DNA from: Temnopleurus reevesii
Lineage: Eukaryota > Echinodermata > Echinoidea > Temnopleuroida > Temnopleuridae
Length of the DNA: 64,000 nucleotides
Assembly (NCBI GenBank): GCA_036244855.1
Contig: BQKZ01000495.1
Span: 62,093-126,092 of the forward strand
Direction: 5' to 3'
Positions 1-12,300 of the stretch are shown piece by piece. A model generated the notes under the pieces. That model did no database searches, was not told the DNA's origin, and was given only the letters and a program-made list of their open reading frames with translations. The position numbers and the translations under genes were made by a program. Numbering within the stretch: position 1 is the stretch's first letter; every line of letters starts with the position of its first letter.

Positions 1-14
1 TTATATCCTCCTAG

Positions 15-205
15 GGTGGTAGATGGCGTTGAAGATGAAGGCAGTCCATTCAAACGCCACAGTTTCGACTTCCCCGCAGCTCGTAGCAGTACTAATGTCC
101 ACTCGGCAGCATCCCGCCATCGGAGTCTTACCCTAACCCCTCGGCAGCCATTGGTGGGGGAGAGCCGGATGAGAACCAGCTACACCGCTCCCCAGCTATC
201 ACAAG
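15..205 (+). CDS. KCNH-like gene, third-last coding exon
   Basis: Acceptor CCTAG ends at 14 and donor GTATGT starts at 206. The open frame reads VVDGVEDEGSPFKRHSFDFP and continues Ser/Arg-rich, ending in phase 1. There is no domain here; it is probably disordered and phosphorylatable. Confidence 0.6.
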
Positions 206-2217
206 GTATGTCTCTTAGTGTCATCATGCTTTATAATTGATATAAAGACATTGTCATTTTTGCTTACTAAAATCCACATCGATAAGGTTCTCGTATCACA
301 TCCACGAAATCTACATGACTGTTGAGATTCGGACACCTTCATTAGACTCTTGCGAGCTAGTTTTAGTTCCCGACTGTACGATCGCCCTGAGTTGCCGAAT
401 TAGCGATCGCTGGTGCATTTAGATCGCTGATATGCCCCCATCCATTTTCATGTTGTTGGCTTCTTGATACAAATCGCCTCTGAAGTACATACCAGCTGTC
501 TAAGATCTACGCATCAGCGATCGCTAAATCGGCAACTCGAGGAGATCGCAAAATTGAGTTCTAACATCAGTTTGTAAGAGTCTGAGGAAAGTATCAGAAC
601 CCAGACACCGAATCTGTCACAGGCAAATATATTTGATGTGATAAGAGACTTAATCATTTGTATTAAATTTCAACATCCTGATTGGTTTCTTCCATAATAC
701 CAACATCCCCAACTACCTTCTTCTGTAATGTAATAATGGTTTGTCAATATAAAAAGAAGAAGATTGTTCTCAATAATCTCGAGAATTTGAGAGCGCCTTG
801 GAACATTGGTATCTTTTTCTTTGGTTTTCCCTCTAGATCCTACTACAAGGTCCAACTCATCCGATTCGCTCTACCAAGAGGATCTCCGCCATGAATTAGA
901 GTATACACGAAACAGCGTGGAACGTCTTGATAAACAGGTTTGTTTCTATCCGCGTCTATACAAACTAGGGGTTAAAGATATTAATGCAGCCAATGTAATT
1001 CTTCCCCCAAGAGAACAAAACGAATGATGCACGGAATAAGCAACTCCTTTGAATCAACCCTTGAAACAAAAAGTTTGCATGAGTGTGATATCGTCTTTGA
1101 TGACTGTTGCAAGGAGGCAAAGAATACCGACAAAGAGAAAGGGAAAGTGCGTATATAGCAATACGATTTTTTTTAATTACATGATGGTTTTATGCAAAAG
1201 CTCTCCAGCTTTAGACCAGTCAGGGAAATTTCTGACAATATCCATTATCATTGCTTGTTGCTCTCAATATGAAATTTAAATGTTGTATTTTTTTTTTTTA
1301 AATATTTGCAGTATGAAACTGCTATTCCTGCTATTTCGTCTCGGGCTAGTAAACGTGGTCCCACCACTGGTTTTACGAATTGATATACGATCGAGGAACC
1401 ATCACATGAAACTGTTACATTGAAAACAACATCACACCAAGTGCTGGTGATGGTTATTGCCGTTCTTTTCACCATAATGTGATTATTCGTTTCAGTGCAG
1501 CAGTCGTTTGTTTTTATGCCCGTTCATAAAGCACTGATGATGTCACTCAAAAACTGGAATCATTTCTTGTTTCTGGAATCACCGGTGATTGCAAGATTGC
1601 AAAAAAAAGCTGCACGAATATCCCAATACTTAAATACTTACCAACTCTTCTTCTTTGATTCATGTTTACAAAAGGTATCAAACCTCAGCAGAGATGTATC
1701 GAACCTGAGCCAGGACTTGAGGGCGGTCGTCAAGCTGCTTCAGGTGATAAGTCCGTTGGCATCATCCACTGCCAACCAAGCCGCAGGTGCCTGCACATCG
1801 GGTCAGAACGGTCCAATGACGCCAGGTCTTCCCGCTCCCCCGCCTCCCTGCGTGATGACAGTCAAGATCGGCCAGGGCGGGGAAGAGGACATCATCCATG
1901 TCCAGAGACAAGATGGCGTCTTAGAAACCAGTCTTGGCGGGGGAATCCCCGAATTACCGCCGGGTACCATGGGGCCAACGGTGGCCGCTTTGACGTCAGC
2001 CGCCATGGCCACGGCCAGTACGAACAGTGCTTGTTCTACATTAGAACGACCTAGGAGAAGAACCAACAGCAGTGAAATCAGAGACGACGAAGGTGCTTGT
2101 GGGACCAGTGTCAAACAAACAAATCTAGTCCTGTTCCAAGAACCTGATGAAAACATGACTGAATCAGAGAGTCTGGAAAGATTAGACTATGACTCAGAAA
2201 ATGGAACAGATTTATGA
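15..2217 (+). CDS. 3' end of a KCNH-like (EAG/ERG/ELK) potassium channel gene, three exons
   Basis: Three exons (15-205, 837-937, 1675-2217) join in frame and end at TGA 2215-2217. Only a cytoplasmic C-terminus is visible: a Ser/Arg-rich stretch, then a heptad-like segment built of 'VSNLSRDVSNLSQDLRAVV' followed by KLLQ, then a Gly/Pro/Ser-rich region and an acidic end (DYDSENGTDL). A short coiled coil followed by low-complexity sequence near the C-terminus is typical of EAG-superfamily voltage-gated potassium channels, where it helps tetramers assemble. That assignment rests on resemblance only: the pore, voltage sensor and cyclic-nucleotide-like domain would lie upstream of the window. Another coiled-coil signalling protein remains possible. 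The gene reads toward the receptor gene on the same strand. Confidence 0.55.
325..615. repeat. MITE-like inverted repeat in intron
   Basis: Outer ends GATTCGGACACC (from 325) and its approximate reverse complement (ending near 614) pair. Inner arms around GCGATCGCT (401-411 and 518-526) also pair. The whole 290 bp folds as one imperfect hairpin, typical of a non-autonomous DNA transposon. Confidence 0.65.
837..937 (+). CDS. KCNH-like gene, second-last coding exon
   Basis: Acceptor CCCTCTAG ends at 836; donor GTTTGT starts at 938. Phase 1 in, phase 0 out. It encodes a polar stretch leading into a coiled coil (LRHELEYTRNSVERLDKQ) that continues directly into the next exon. Confidence 0.65.
1675..2217 (+). 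CDS. KCNH-like gene, terminal coding exon
   Basis: The acceptor ends at 1674 (ACAAAAG). The exon starts in phase 0 with the coiled-coil part VSNLSRDVSNLSQDL, continues with Pro-rich and Gly-rich sequence, and stops at TGA 2215-2217. GC content is clearly higher than in the flanking DNA. Open sequence in the same frame upstream to 1495 is intron. Confidence 0.65.
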   Translation, partial: VSNLSRDVSNLSQDLRAVVKLLQVISPLASSTANQAAGACTSGQNGPMTPGLPAPPPPCVMTVKIGQGGEEDIIHVQRQDGVLETSLGGGIPELPPGTMGPTVAALTSAAMATASTNSACSTLERPRRRTNSSEIRDDEGACGTSVKQTNLVLFQEPDENMTESESLERLDYDSENGTDL

Positions 2218-2940
2218 AACTGTCCGCATGCACTAGTCACGTTATGACAGTGAAAGAACTTTCATGATGCATTCCTCGTTTATTCATTAATGTTGTCTCC
2301 AATTGATTTCTCAACAAAGTTTTATTTGTGTACCTCTATTTTGATCTACGCAAACAGGCAATGTTATAATATTCAATGTGTAATGCTCCAAGAGCAATCG
2401 TATTATAACTTTTGTGTGAACATATTGTAAAAATGTTGATTTTTCAAGAGGTTTTGCACATTTTTACATTGTTTTATATTCCAAGTAGTTAGATTTTTTT
2501 ATATGGCAATCGTATCAAGGTATTTTCCGATATTAGTAATCATTGTTCTACATACATTTGATATCATATATTAGGCTGAAAATTAAAAAAAATATATAAA
2601 TAGATATATATCCTTGGTTTATGTGGAGCTAAAACACCTTAAACTTTGCACATATTTGTATTGCTAAATCATAGAGGGTTTTGGGGGTATTCTATGACAC
2701 TGTCACCATGTGTTAAACAAGGCCTCCATGAGCTGTATACCAATAACACACCCCTTTAATCGGTATTCTGAAAGGGTATGTTATCTCCGACTATGTTAAC
2801 TTTAGCCCCGCCCACTCATTACTACTTTCACCCAATCAGACGCGCTGTACAAAGCAAAATTATTTGAGTACGCCCAACGCCATGTTGGCATCCTTTGCCA
2901 ACAAGCACTGCGGTGTTAGTGCGCGATAAACAACACTCGT
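2218..2940 (+). other. 3' UTR and downstream DNA of the KCNH-like gene
   Basis: AT-rich and non-coding. An ATTAAA at 2582-2587 is a possible weak polyadenylation signal. A canonical AATAAA at 6834-6839 followed by T/G-rich sequence is another candidate if the UTR is long. The true end cannot be decided. Confidence 0.35.
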
Positions 2941-3077
2941 CTATGCACGTAAAACACACACTACATCCGTACACCAAACTCTAATCCGAACCAACACCAA
3001 AAGTGCGTTCGCCATCGCTTGTCGCATCTCGTCGTTTATGATCGTCAACATCCCGAAATCAAAGGAAAAGTCGACCG

Positions 3078-3413
3078 ATGAGTCGAAGAAGAGGCGGGAT
3101 AATTTTTTCCGAGCATGATGTGGAGGTTTTGGTCCAAGAAGTGTGGGAGAGAAAGAGCATCCTAAAAAATCCTTTAGGTCAGAACTTAACGCACTCCATG
3201 AAACAGGCAGCATGGAGATGCATCTCAGACGCCGTAAGCAGTTCGTCTGGAGTTAGACACACTGGAGACGAGGTTCGACTTAAGTTGTCTCAACTCAAAT
3301 CAAAAGCCCGATTAACGCGGATATCGTCGTTAATCCGTTTCATCAAAGGACAGTGTACCGTTAAAGGAAATATTGAAATTGATAAGAATGTTAACAATAA
3401 TGATGATGATTAA
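3078..3413 (+). CDS. Myb/SANT-like DNA-binding domain ORF fragment (Harbinger- or NAIF1-type)
   Basis: An intact 111-codon ORF. Its first ~75 residues have the layout of the Myb/SANT-like domain of the Myb_DNA-bind_5 type: FSEHDVEVLVQEVWERK, then KQAAWRCISDAVSSSSG, then DEVRLKLSQLKSKAR, giving three helices with conserved Trp and the terminal LKSK. Such proteins are the second protein of PIF/Harbinger transposons and also occur as host genes such as NAIF1. The ORF ends soon after the domain in an Asn/Asp run, short for the family, and no DDE transposase lies next to it. It is probably a transposon remnant, but a small expressed domesticated gene or one exon of a larger gene is possible. Confidence 0.55.
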   Translation: MSRRRGGIIFSEHDVEVLVQEVWERKSILKNPLGQNLTHSMKQAAWRCISDAVSSSSGVRHTGDEVRLKLSQLKSKARLTRISSLIRFIKGQCTVKGNIEIDKNVNNNDDD

Positions 3414-4799
3414 AGAGAAAGAACGCAAACACCAACTTTCAGGTTGATTAGCTTACTGATCCCATAGGCATATACCCTTTTATAGTCAAACGTGACTCTC
3501 TCTACTACCATTCTATGATGTTCTTACTGTTTGAGAGAAAAGAAATATTTCGCCATTTTCGGACGAAGAATAGCGGGACGAGATCTCTCGTTCCTCATAA
3601 CGTGCCAGAATAATTGAGCAACTGGGCTTTTCAACTTTTAACAAGGACTTTTTTTTATTCCTTTAAAAAAACAGGAAAGTGCTTTTAATCATTTCGTCAA
3701 AGTTTTCACGAAGTGACGGGGGCCAAAGGGTATTGTCGCATGAAGAGAAAATCCCGACATAGCGCCAATTCAACGGGCATCCTATCGGACAACGTGTTAA
3801 TTCTAATGAAGGACACGTTTCAATGGATTTGTAACTGATTTCGTGTAACAGTACCCTCTGGATCCATCGCTTCGTGAAAACACAGACGATTTGTTTATTT
3901 AAAGAAACACTGTCAAATGTAGGAAAACGCCTTTTCCAAGATGTAAAAAGAAATCTTTTGTTAATCTTTTTTAAGAGTTGCATATTGTCCTCTAATAATG
4001 TGGTTTTTTCCTTTCCATTGCTGCGCCATTATGTGTGTCATAACTTTTAATAAAAAACAACGAAACAAGATGTTTATGTGATTCAATCTTTTGAATGAAA
4101 CTGTGCAAATGAGCGCCCTCTCAGTGCGTAATAAAGCTCTGATACTCCACAGAATAGGTATTATCACGGAATTAGAGGCTTTTATAGAGCGCTCTGCATC
4201 GAAGATTACATCGCAAATATTCACGTTATAGTGATTTTTTTTTTCCTGAATCATAAGAATATGAAAAAGATATAAGAAGAGGCTCAATTATTGCCCACTG
4301 GTATTTTCGGTCTAAATCATGATCAAGTTTAAAACAAATAGTTACGGGTTATAACATACTGTATCAGTCATGTTTCTTTTGTTTACCCGTTTGTGTTGTG
4401 ATTTCAATGGAATTCAATGGATACGTTTGTATTTACGTCACTATAGGAGTACGGACTCGGTTCACCAGTCTATCATAATCAGTTGATGTCATATTCCTGG
4501 TAATGCAGGGTCCTGTAACAAAAACGAGATACGATAAATAAAAAAAAAATCGAACGCAAATCTCTACGGTACACGTTTTGGCATACGGTTAATGTGTATC
4601 GTAATGTTACAAGCCCCAGATTTGTCAAAATGTTTGATGAACTTATTATGACGTCACTCGAAAACATATCTTTAGATTAAAATTGTAACGTCAAAACAAA
4701 AATGATCATGTGGTTACGCGATCTAAAAAAAACCGACGCTTTGCAAAGAGCATGATAACTTATTGTATCTTATTTCATTTTATTTATCTAATCATGGTA
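3414..4799. other. Intergenic DNA, little recognised
   Basis: AT-rich sequence without a convincing gene. It contains one hairpin element related to the inner MITE at 6301-6428 (about 4509-4621). Nothing else supportable was seen. Confidence 0.5.
4509..4621. repeat. MITE, GGNCCTGTAACA family
   Basis: Ends GGGTCCTGTAACA and TGTTACAAGCCCC are inverted repeats. The interior (GAGATACGATAA, TATCGTAATGTTAC) matches the element at 6301-6428. Confidence 0.6.
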
Positions 4800-5072
4800 A
4801 AATAATAATAATAATGATAATACACAACATTTATATAGCGCTTAATACGAAGTGTTTCTAAGCATTATTACCCGGCTATAACATGGCTACCATTCGGCGC
4901 TCACTGCATTCAAGAAATTTTTTCCTACCGGTACCCTTTCACCTCACCTGGGTTGAGTGCAGCACAATGTGGATAAATTTCTTGCTGAAGGAAATTGACG
5001 CCATGGGTAGGATTCGAACCTACGACCCTCGTGATGAAAGGCGAGAGTCAGAACCACTACACCACAACACCT
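4800..5072 (-). mobile_element. tRNA-derived SINE
   Basis: On the minus strand it begins with a tRNA-like head: box A (TGGTGTAGTGGTT) and a perfect box B (GGTTCGAATCC-like) at about 5008-5062. A unique body and a tail of AGCGC...TATAAATG plus ATT repeats follow. The same family recurs at 29878, 31496, 35011, 50455 and 61984. Confidence 0.8.
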
Positions 5073-5281
5073 GCTGCTTTTTCAGCAAGGCCATGAACGG
5101 TTATGGTCTCAGTAACATTTTGAGGAAGGCTGAATTACCTTCAAATTGGCAACTTATTTCAAGAACTTGATGAAATAATAACAAAGTAAAGAATATCTTC
5201 ATGAATTCAGTATACATGTATCAATACAGAGTTTAGCTTTTTTTTTGCACTAGCATCAACCACAAAGCAACATTTCTGGGA

Positions 5282-5455
5282 GGTGTTTCACCAAGATAAG
5301 AAAGACTTTACGCACGACTTTACGTTCGACTGGTACCCCTTCTTGCGCGTAATGGTTCACATTATTACGTGCATTTCAGCGCAAGAACTGATACCAGTCG
5401 AACGTAAAGTCGTGCGTAACTTTAAGAACGATTTGGTGAAACACCGCCCTGATTG
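5282..5455. repeat. MITE, family A (GGTGTTTCACCAA ends)
   Basis: Perfect terminal inverted repeats GGTGTTTCACCAA and TTGGTGAAACACC. The arms continue to pair inward through the ACGTTCGACTGGTA stretches, making a 174-bp hairpin. Other copies: 5804, 24898, 28024 and 62333. Confidence 0.8.
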
Positions 5456-5803
5456 TTTAGACCACTATATCAAAGTCGTACTTTCATGATTGAAAGTTCT
5501 TAGACTTCAAAAGTATATGATTGTCGCGAAGTATTAGGTTTTCCCGGATCGGGTCAGAATTATAAATGCGAGCCACAGTCATATTGTAAATGTTTTTGTT
5601 TTCTTGAGACAGTATTTTGATGTTAATACAGTTATACAGGGACTTTTTATTTTTGTTACGACTTGTCGAATTAAATGATAATGGGATAGTCAAATTTACA
5701 GGCTGATGCCACCATGCTGCCAAACCAAATTATCTTAAATTCCAACTATGAATTAATATGTTGCTTAATCAATTAAGATTGAGAAAAAATAACCTTCAAA
5801 CTC

Positions 5804-6117
5804 GAGATGTTTCATCAAGATAAGAAAGACTTTACGCACGTCTTTACGTTCGACTGATACCCCTTCCTGTGCGTAATAATCCATACTAGTGCGCGCATGC
5901 AGCGCAAGAATTGATACAAGTCGAACGTAAAAGTTGTGCGTAACTTTAAGAACGACGGGCCGATTGCATAAAAAGTTGCGTTTAAACGCAATTCAGAATG
6001 TTTAACGCAACTCCTTATTTAACCAATCAGGAGTAAGTATTTAAGATTTGCGTTTAATTTTCTGAGTTGCGTTTAAACGCAACTTTTTATGCAATAGGGC
6101 CCATTGATGAAACACCT
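5804..6117. repeat. MITE, family A, interrupted by another MITE
   Basis: Ends GATGTTTCATCAAG and TTGATGAAACACC match the family A copy at 5282. The right third is separated from the rest by a 146-bp unrelated hairpin at 5957-6102. Confidence 0.75.
5957..6102. repeat. MITE nested in family A copy
   Basis: Ends GGGCCGATTGCATAAAAAG and CTTTTTATGCAATAGGGCCC pair. Both arms also carry GTTGCGTTTAAACGCAA, itself palindromic. Confidence 0.75.
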
Positions 6118-6270
6118 CTCTGATTTCAAATGGAATAAGACAGTAACAACTAAAGTTTTGTTGATGCGGTTTGAGAGCAAAGTGGTATCAGCCTATAGGT
6201 GTGGCTGTCTCATAAGACGCCGGTCACAAATACGCCCCTGGATGATAACCTCGATTTAAAACTATTCTTA

Positions 6271-6490
6271 GTCCAGTTGAGTCATCTCTGATCTATATCT
6301 GGGGCCTGTAACATAAATGAGATACGACTTATTGTTTAGTAATCATACCCATATGATACATGTTTTGCCGTAGACTTACGATTAATACTTATCATGAGTT
6401 TGATTGCATCTTTTATGTTACAGGCCCCTGATTTACTTCCCCTTAGCGCGAAGGGATACCTATATCAGATCACATAGGACTCAACTGGAC
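6271..6490. repeat. MITE hosting another MITE
   Basis: Outer ends GTCCAGTTGAGTC and GACTCAACTGGAC are perfect inverted repeats flanked by TA. They enclose the GGGGCCTGTAACATAA hairpin at 6301-6428. Confidence 0.75.
6301..6428. repeat. MITE, GGGGCCTGTAACATAA ends, nested
   Basis: Perfect terminal inverted repeats GGGGCCTGTAACATAA and TTATGTTACAGGCCCC. It lies inside the 6271-6490 element and is related to the copy at 4509. Confidence 0.8.
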
Positions 6491-6924
6491 TAAAATAAAC
6501 ATGTTGTATCGGGATTATCTCAGGTGTATATGTGATTGGAGCTGAAGCATTATTAGATACTATGTTTTAATTTCATGTTCACGGAGCTATTGTGTGTTAA
6601 ATGGCTTCCAAGAAGATTACAGTATTTATTTCTTCGTCTCAAAAATATATGTCCTGTAATATACTGTATATTCGTAGGTATATTGGATTATTATATTCTT
6701 CTTTACGGATTGTTAATACTTTATTATGCATGGTATATATCTGAGAGTGTATAATGATTTAATGCTGTATAAAGGCTGATGGGTGTACAGAACTGGTTGT
6801 AATGCCTATTTGTACGTGTATAGTATTGGGATAATAAAATGGCATATGCTGTCTCTTTTCAAATTGCTTGTTTAAAATTTCTTTTGTTCTTGATATTTGA
6901 AATATATTATGAGATCCATCAGAA

Positions 6925-6944
6925 AAAGAGAGAGAGAGGGAGGA

Positions 6945-6986
<42 letters not shown>

Positions 6987-7050
6987 GAAAGAAATATAGA
7001 GAAAATGAGATTTAAAAAGAAAGAGAGAGAGAGGGGGGGGGGGGCATGAG
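6925..7050 (+). repeat. GA-rich purine tract with oligo-G run
   Basis: Almost pure purine: GA dinucleotide runs at about 6955-6982 and 7019-7034, then a run of about 12 G. Simple repeat; could adopt triplex or quadruplex structure. Confidence 0.85.
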
Positions 7051-9230
7051 AAGAGAAAGAGAGAGGAAGAGGTATTATTTGCTTATCATTTTAGGACAGG
7101 TTCTTGCGACAATTACTCTATCAGTGTTCAGCTTCCTATTGTTCACGATTTATTTTTTTGTTTTGTTTAAACTTCATCCAGGTATTTTGTTAATAAGGTT
7201 CATATTCGAACCCAAAGCCTTAAAAGTTTCCGAAACTACTACAGAAATACGGCAGATTTCACATACAGCGCGAAGACGAATTTGTACAAGTCGCCTTCTC
7301 GCCTTCTCGTCTCAAACAAGGCCTCCATGGTGAGTTTGTACAAGTCACGTGCTCTCCTTTGCGATCAAGGCGCCTTCGATGTTACTCGACTTCGCGCTGC
7401 ACTTGTAAGCTTCCATATTCTTGTCGTAGTCTCTGAAACCGTATAAGGTTTTGACTATAAGTGTGAAATTTAACATTTTAATTCAAAAGAACACGAATAC
7501 GTTTATCAGATCATAAACCATTGCCCCATAATTTCAGATGTAGCTCGTTGTATGCAGCTTTTAAACACTCCGTAAACATTAATTATCTATTTTAAAAAAA
7601 ATGAAATACAGTATTCAAAGAAAAATAGGCCTAGGTGAAAATGGAAAGTGGAACCAATTTCCCTTAAACCCATCAGGACATTCCTTCTTATAATAAACTC
7701 CAAATGACCATGAATGACAATGAAGGTTTACAACAATAAGTGACAAATAAAAGTGAAAGCCTGATAAGAATTCAACTATTTACTCATTCTAAAGCAAAAT
7801 TCTCTTTGCTCAATCTATCCAGTCAAATGACTATAAGTATGTACACTGATAACTCTTTTGGGGGTTTCAAAATCTGTTAAGCAGTTGTAGAAAACCCGAT
7901 TTACAACTCTTCACAAAAACATGTAATTGTATTGTAATTGCAGAAAAGAGCAGGATTAGTTTTAATCTCTGGTTCGCAACCTTTGTAAGTTGTATTTTAA
8001 TGAAAACAACGAAAAAACATATTTTTGTGTTTTGGAACATATGAGCTGGTTTTCTATTCCTGCGTGAGAAAGCGCAAAAGTGAGGAATATTGTTTTACCC
8101 CGATCAACACTATATTTCTGCAATAAATCTTGCGATTTTACAATTCAAATATAAGAGTCACATAAAAGGACACTTTCAAAGTCGCATGAGTCTTTTTAGG
8201 ATATAACATGGGCAAATTATTATTTGAGATATTTTAGGAGTGTCTTCTTGTTTATGTTAGTAATGATTAGGCTCTATTTAATCGATATGGATATGTTTTC
8301 ACGGTCATATCTAAGAAATAATTATGGGTATACAATGCACTTCCCAATGTTTTATTAACCTAGCCAAATTTATGGCGTTAGATATATGTAATTTTTCTCT
8401 AAAACTATATATGCCCATATGTTTATGCAAATAAACTGTCATGACTATATGTATGTATGAGCCTGAAACTTGGTATTGTACGCAAATACCATCATTTATA
8501 TTAATCGTGGTTCATGGTGCCTACAACAATCCCCTTGTGACTTTCGAAAAGTATTTTTTCTCTTTTAGGTGATCACTAACGAATAAGATATATGATTTAT
8601 GCTCATTTTATCTTAACAGAAGTTAATCTGATAATTGACTATCATTCCCTGTAAATGTTATTGCTGGACACTCCCTTGTTAAAAAGTCGTGTAAATTAAA
8701 ATCAGGAGGGGTTGTTATGTTTATCTTCTAAAAATATATAATTTCACACTCTTTATACATCCCTGAGAAGCTATGGAAAATTTTGCAATCATTAATTCGA
8801 CTTATACTGCCAAGCTTGCTTACTGCAACATTATTAAGGCTCAAGTCATTGCTAAATTGTATGAAAATGAACGACACACTCTCCATTACAATTAACGCGA
8901 AAGCATTACAAAGAAGGCGAAAATCATCACCTCTGACTCAACACATACCCACCCACGAAATCTCCTTAGAAACTGACAACGCCCGGACCTCGTTCAACAC
9001 ACCGAAATTCACATTTATCAAGATCTTTTCTCCTTTTCTCTCTCTCAAAAAAATGGTCTACTTTGGGTCATTCTTAATCCATCTAAATCTTCTTGACGTA
9101 GCCCTATACAAGTTGCATCACTGGCTAAAGATAACAATAAGGAGCAATGCTTCGGTGGGTTTTATGAATGGCGTGAGATACACCCCGGAAAGCATACAGT
9201 ATTCCGTATACGCCGCCGTGCTTCTGTGCG
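7051..9230. other. Upstream region of the receptor gene
   Basis: AT-rich, no recognised gene or clear repeat. It should contain the receptor promoter and perhaps 5' UTR exons. No TATA box at a convincing position was identified. Confidence 0.4.
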
Positions 9231-9320
9231 ATGGGGCCGTCAAGTCGTAAGAAAGTGCAATATAGCTCGGAAGACATGGACGAAATGCTCTCTTATCACA
9301 TAAACAGAGGAAAACTCAAG

Positions 9321-9399
9321 ATGTCGAGATTACATTGGATTAGGATGTATATTTGGGTTATTCTATCAATATCTGCAATATCATTAGCTCGTGGACAGG
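9321..9399 (+). CDS. Receptor exon 1: signal peptide
   Basis: ATG 9321 has A at -3 and opens a compact signal peptide: [10 protein letters not shown], a hydrophobic core [10 protein letters not shown], then LARGQ. An in-frame upstream ATG at 9231 (G at -3, G at +4) would add 30 polar residues before the signal and is a less likely start. Donor GTGAGT begins at 9400, phase 1. Confidence 0.75.
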
Positions 9400-12300
9400 G
9401 TGAGTATGATATATATCTGTAATTTCTATCCCACTTGTTGAGTTTTTGATGTGTTCGTGTAGTAAAGGAGAAAGTGAAGTGGTCGATTAGTGGTGCTATA
9501 CCATCATTGTCATTACGTAGGAAGATGAAATATACACACTTACAGTAATAATGTCATTATATATATACTTTACATTTCTTATCCTCTCGTCCTTTAGGAT
9601 TTTATGTGTAGTTACTCTGTATGATATTAAAAGCTATGACAAAATATATTTTTGATCGCTGTTATTGTTATTAATGTTACAATGGATGTATAAGTGTTGA
9701 TGTTGATGATGTTGAAGATGACGATGATGATAATGGTTTTACTTTAATTTCCATTACTATCATCGAATTTACCATAATTGTAGGCTATATTGTTAAGTTT
9801 TAATTTATATACTATCCTAATCTTTAATAACTATAATGTTCAATTAATATTCAACAGGTTGGAGTGAAAACATTTTCAAAATGGTCAATTAACATTTCAA
9901 ATATGTTGGATTCAACTACATGTATTCAAGTGTATAGGATCCTAACAGTTTTGAAATCTAAATTTACCATTCGTTAACGTTATAACACGTCCAACCTTTT
10001 GAAAGGTTGATTCAACATTTGCATTTTTAGCATGTACTATGTTATCATACTACATGTTACTGATCTCTTGAAGCCATCAATGAATCCGTTTTGAACTCAT
10101 TCACTTTTTATGATTTAGCTACAAGTAAAAAGAAGAACGAATTTTCTGGGTTCAAATATACAATGCATGAAATATCGAAAGTAGAATTATTTAACTGCAA
10201 GTAACTCGTAGAATCAATAGAAATAAATGATGCGGGTCTAAAAATATAATGGGTATATATACATGTATGTATATTTGGGAAACTCAAAATCATGAATCAT
10301 GTACATGTACGGTTGAGTAATGTATATATTCAGAAGTCAACAATCCTTATTCACAATTGGTATTGAGTGAATATTGAGATATGTATACATATTAATATAA
10401 TGAAAACACATTGTACACATACAATATTCCTAACAATATTTGATTTATACACAGGCCTTGGTTTTCAAAATAAAAAAAAAACAATATGAAAGAGAGCTAA
10501 AAATTTAACTCAAATCTGTAAAGGATGCAAAATCAAATGCGAGTGTATAGTTCGTTTTATTTGATGTTTGCCTGTCTACATTGAATTAAATTACAAAATG
10601 TATTCTTTTTAACCAATTCATTCGATTATTATATAACAAAAAAACGTATGGCTGTGGGTCATTCTTTTCATTTCATGATATTTTCAACTTCTGTTGAATG
10701 TGAATAATCATACAATGTACCAAATTACTTCCTGTAGTCAGGTTATTTTAGAGAAAGCTTTTTGGTTTCCTCTATATAGTTAATGCGATTATACTGTTTT
10801 CTAATGGGGTCAGTGATTCTTATTGGCACATTGTTTCCCTTTTTTCATATAATTTACCATAATATTGAAAATGTTGCTTCCTGCTATTTGTTTTCTTAAA
10901 ATGTATATCAATGTCCGTGAGAAGTGCATTCAGACAATCATAACAAAGCTTTGGCAAAAGGCATCCATGGTTTTAATGATGAATATGAACAAGAACAATG
11001 TAAATGTGGAATAAAATAAAAACAACTATGAAGTGCGGTATTTTGTCTCAATTAACATAATCACAAAAATACTCCTGCGTGTATCTGAATTTTAATCTGA
11101 AGCCATAAAAACACGATTCTGATTACAATTGTCCTTCTTTTAAACCACTGCATGTACATATATGTGGTAACTATGAACATATATTATTCCTCTGACATTT
11201 TCTTAAGTGGTGGGTATATTAATAGATTTTTGGGGGTTTTGGGGTTCTCTGTGCACAAATATTGTTCTTGCCAACATGAAATCTTGCCCGAGTCCAATAT
11301 AGCAACAAGTAGAGTATGCAAATTGGATTTAGATTGTTAAGAAATACCACGCTTCTATGTTCATTGGCAAGAAACGTGCATAAATTTGAATTTATTAGTT
11401 AAAAAAAAAACCCGGCCGATTGCATTTTCTGGAATAGCTACCTCGGCTTTACCATGTTGTTTTAATGACGAGCATGACCAAGAAAGGCTTGTCACAAATA
11501 AAATATGTTTGAAAATAGGGGAATGATCTTATGCAATAGACAGTACAAAAAAGACAATAGACCCTTTACGGTGTCAATTTGCATATACAAGCACAACATT
11601 TCCTTTTGTATTCTTGAATTTTAATCACAAGCCATAAAAATGTATGCCTTTAATGCATGGTAGCCGATGTAAACATAATCGTTTTAAACTAGGTAGTAAA
11701 CAATGACCAGCAAACATGGCTTGTTGTGATAACAACTCCTTCAGTGTGCCACAGATTAAAGTCTTTGTGAAGGTGGTTTCTGTGGTTGCTCAAATCATTA
11801 TACTCAAGTTCAAAGGGATATTTGTTTTTCAGATTTCATCTTAATTGCATTATCTGGAAAAGCTTTTATTCCGTAATCTGAAGATATATAAAGCGATTCA
11901 TTAAATGCTAATGGAGGTTTGCATAACCAGAGCAAAGTGTTATTTTCTATTGTAAACTTAAAGTATAACATTGAATAAAACAATACATGCATTAAAAGGT
12001 GAATTAATACTAGCTGAAAATAGCTTTCACCAATATATTGTTAAGCTGGTTTGCAAAGAGCGTAATTTGAAAGGTAAATATAAACAATAGATTTAAAAAA
12101 AAAAAAAAGTGAAAACTATAGTGTCAACAGAATCCTATACTTCAAAAGTAACTTGAAAATGCACACTGAAAGTTGAATACATATTTTTAGACATAAAAAT
12201 TATAAGTACATACATCCGATTAAATCTCGCAAATACCAAAAAAGGTAATGATTTTCCGAACTCATGTACCTCTCTCTCTTAGTTGATCCCTCCACTATTT

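Noticed and set aside
1662..2156. Overlapping open frames on both strands within the KCNH-like last exon
   Set aside because: They are by-products of the GC-rich true frame, which alone continues the coiled coil from the previous exon.
8783..9250. A 155-codon open frame just upstream of the receptor start
   Set aside because: No domain or signal recognised, composition like the surrounding AT-rich DNA, and it overlaps the receptor's possible upstream ATG in another frame.
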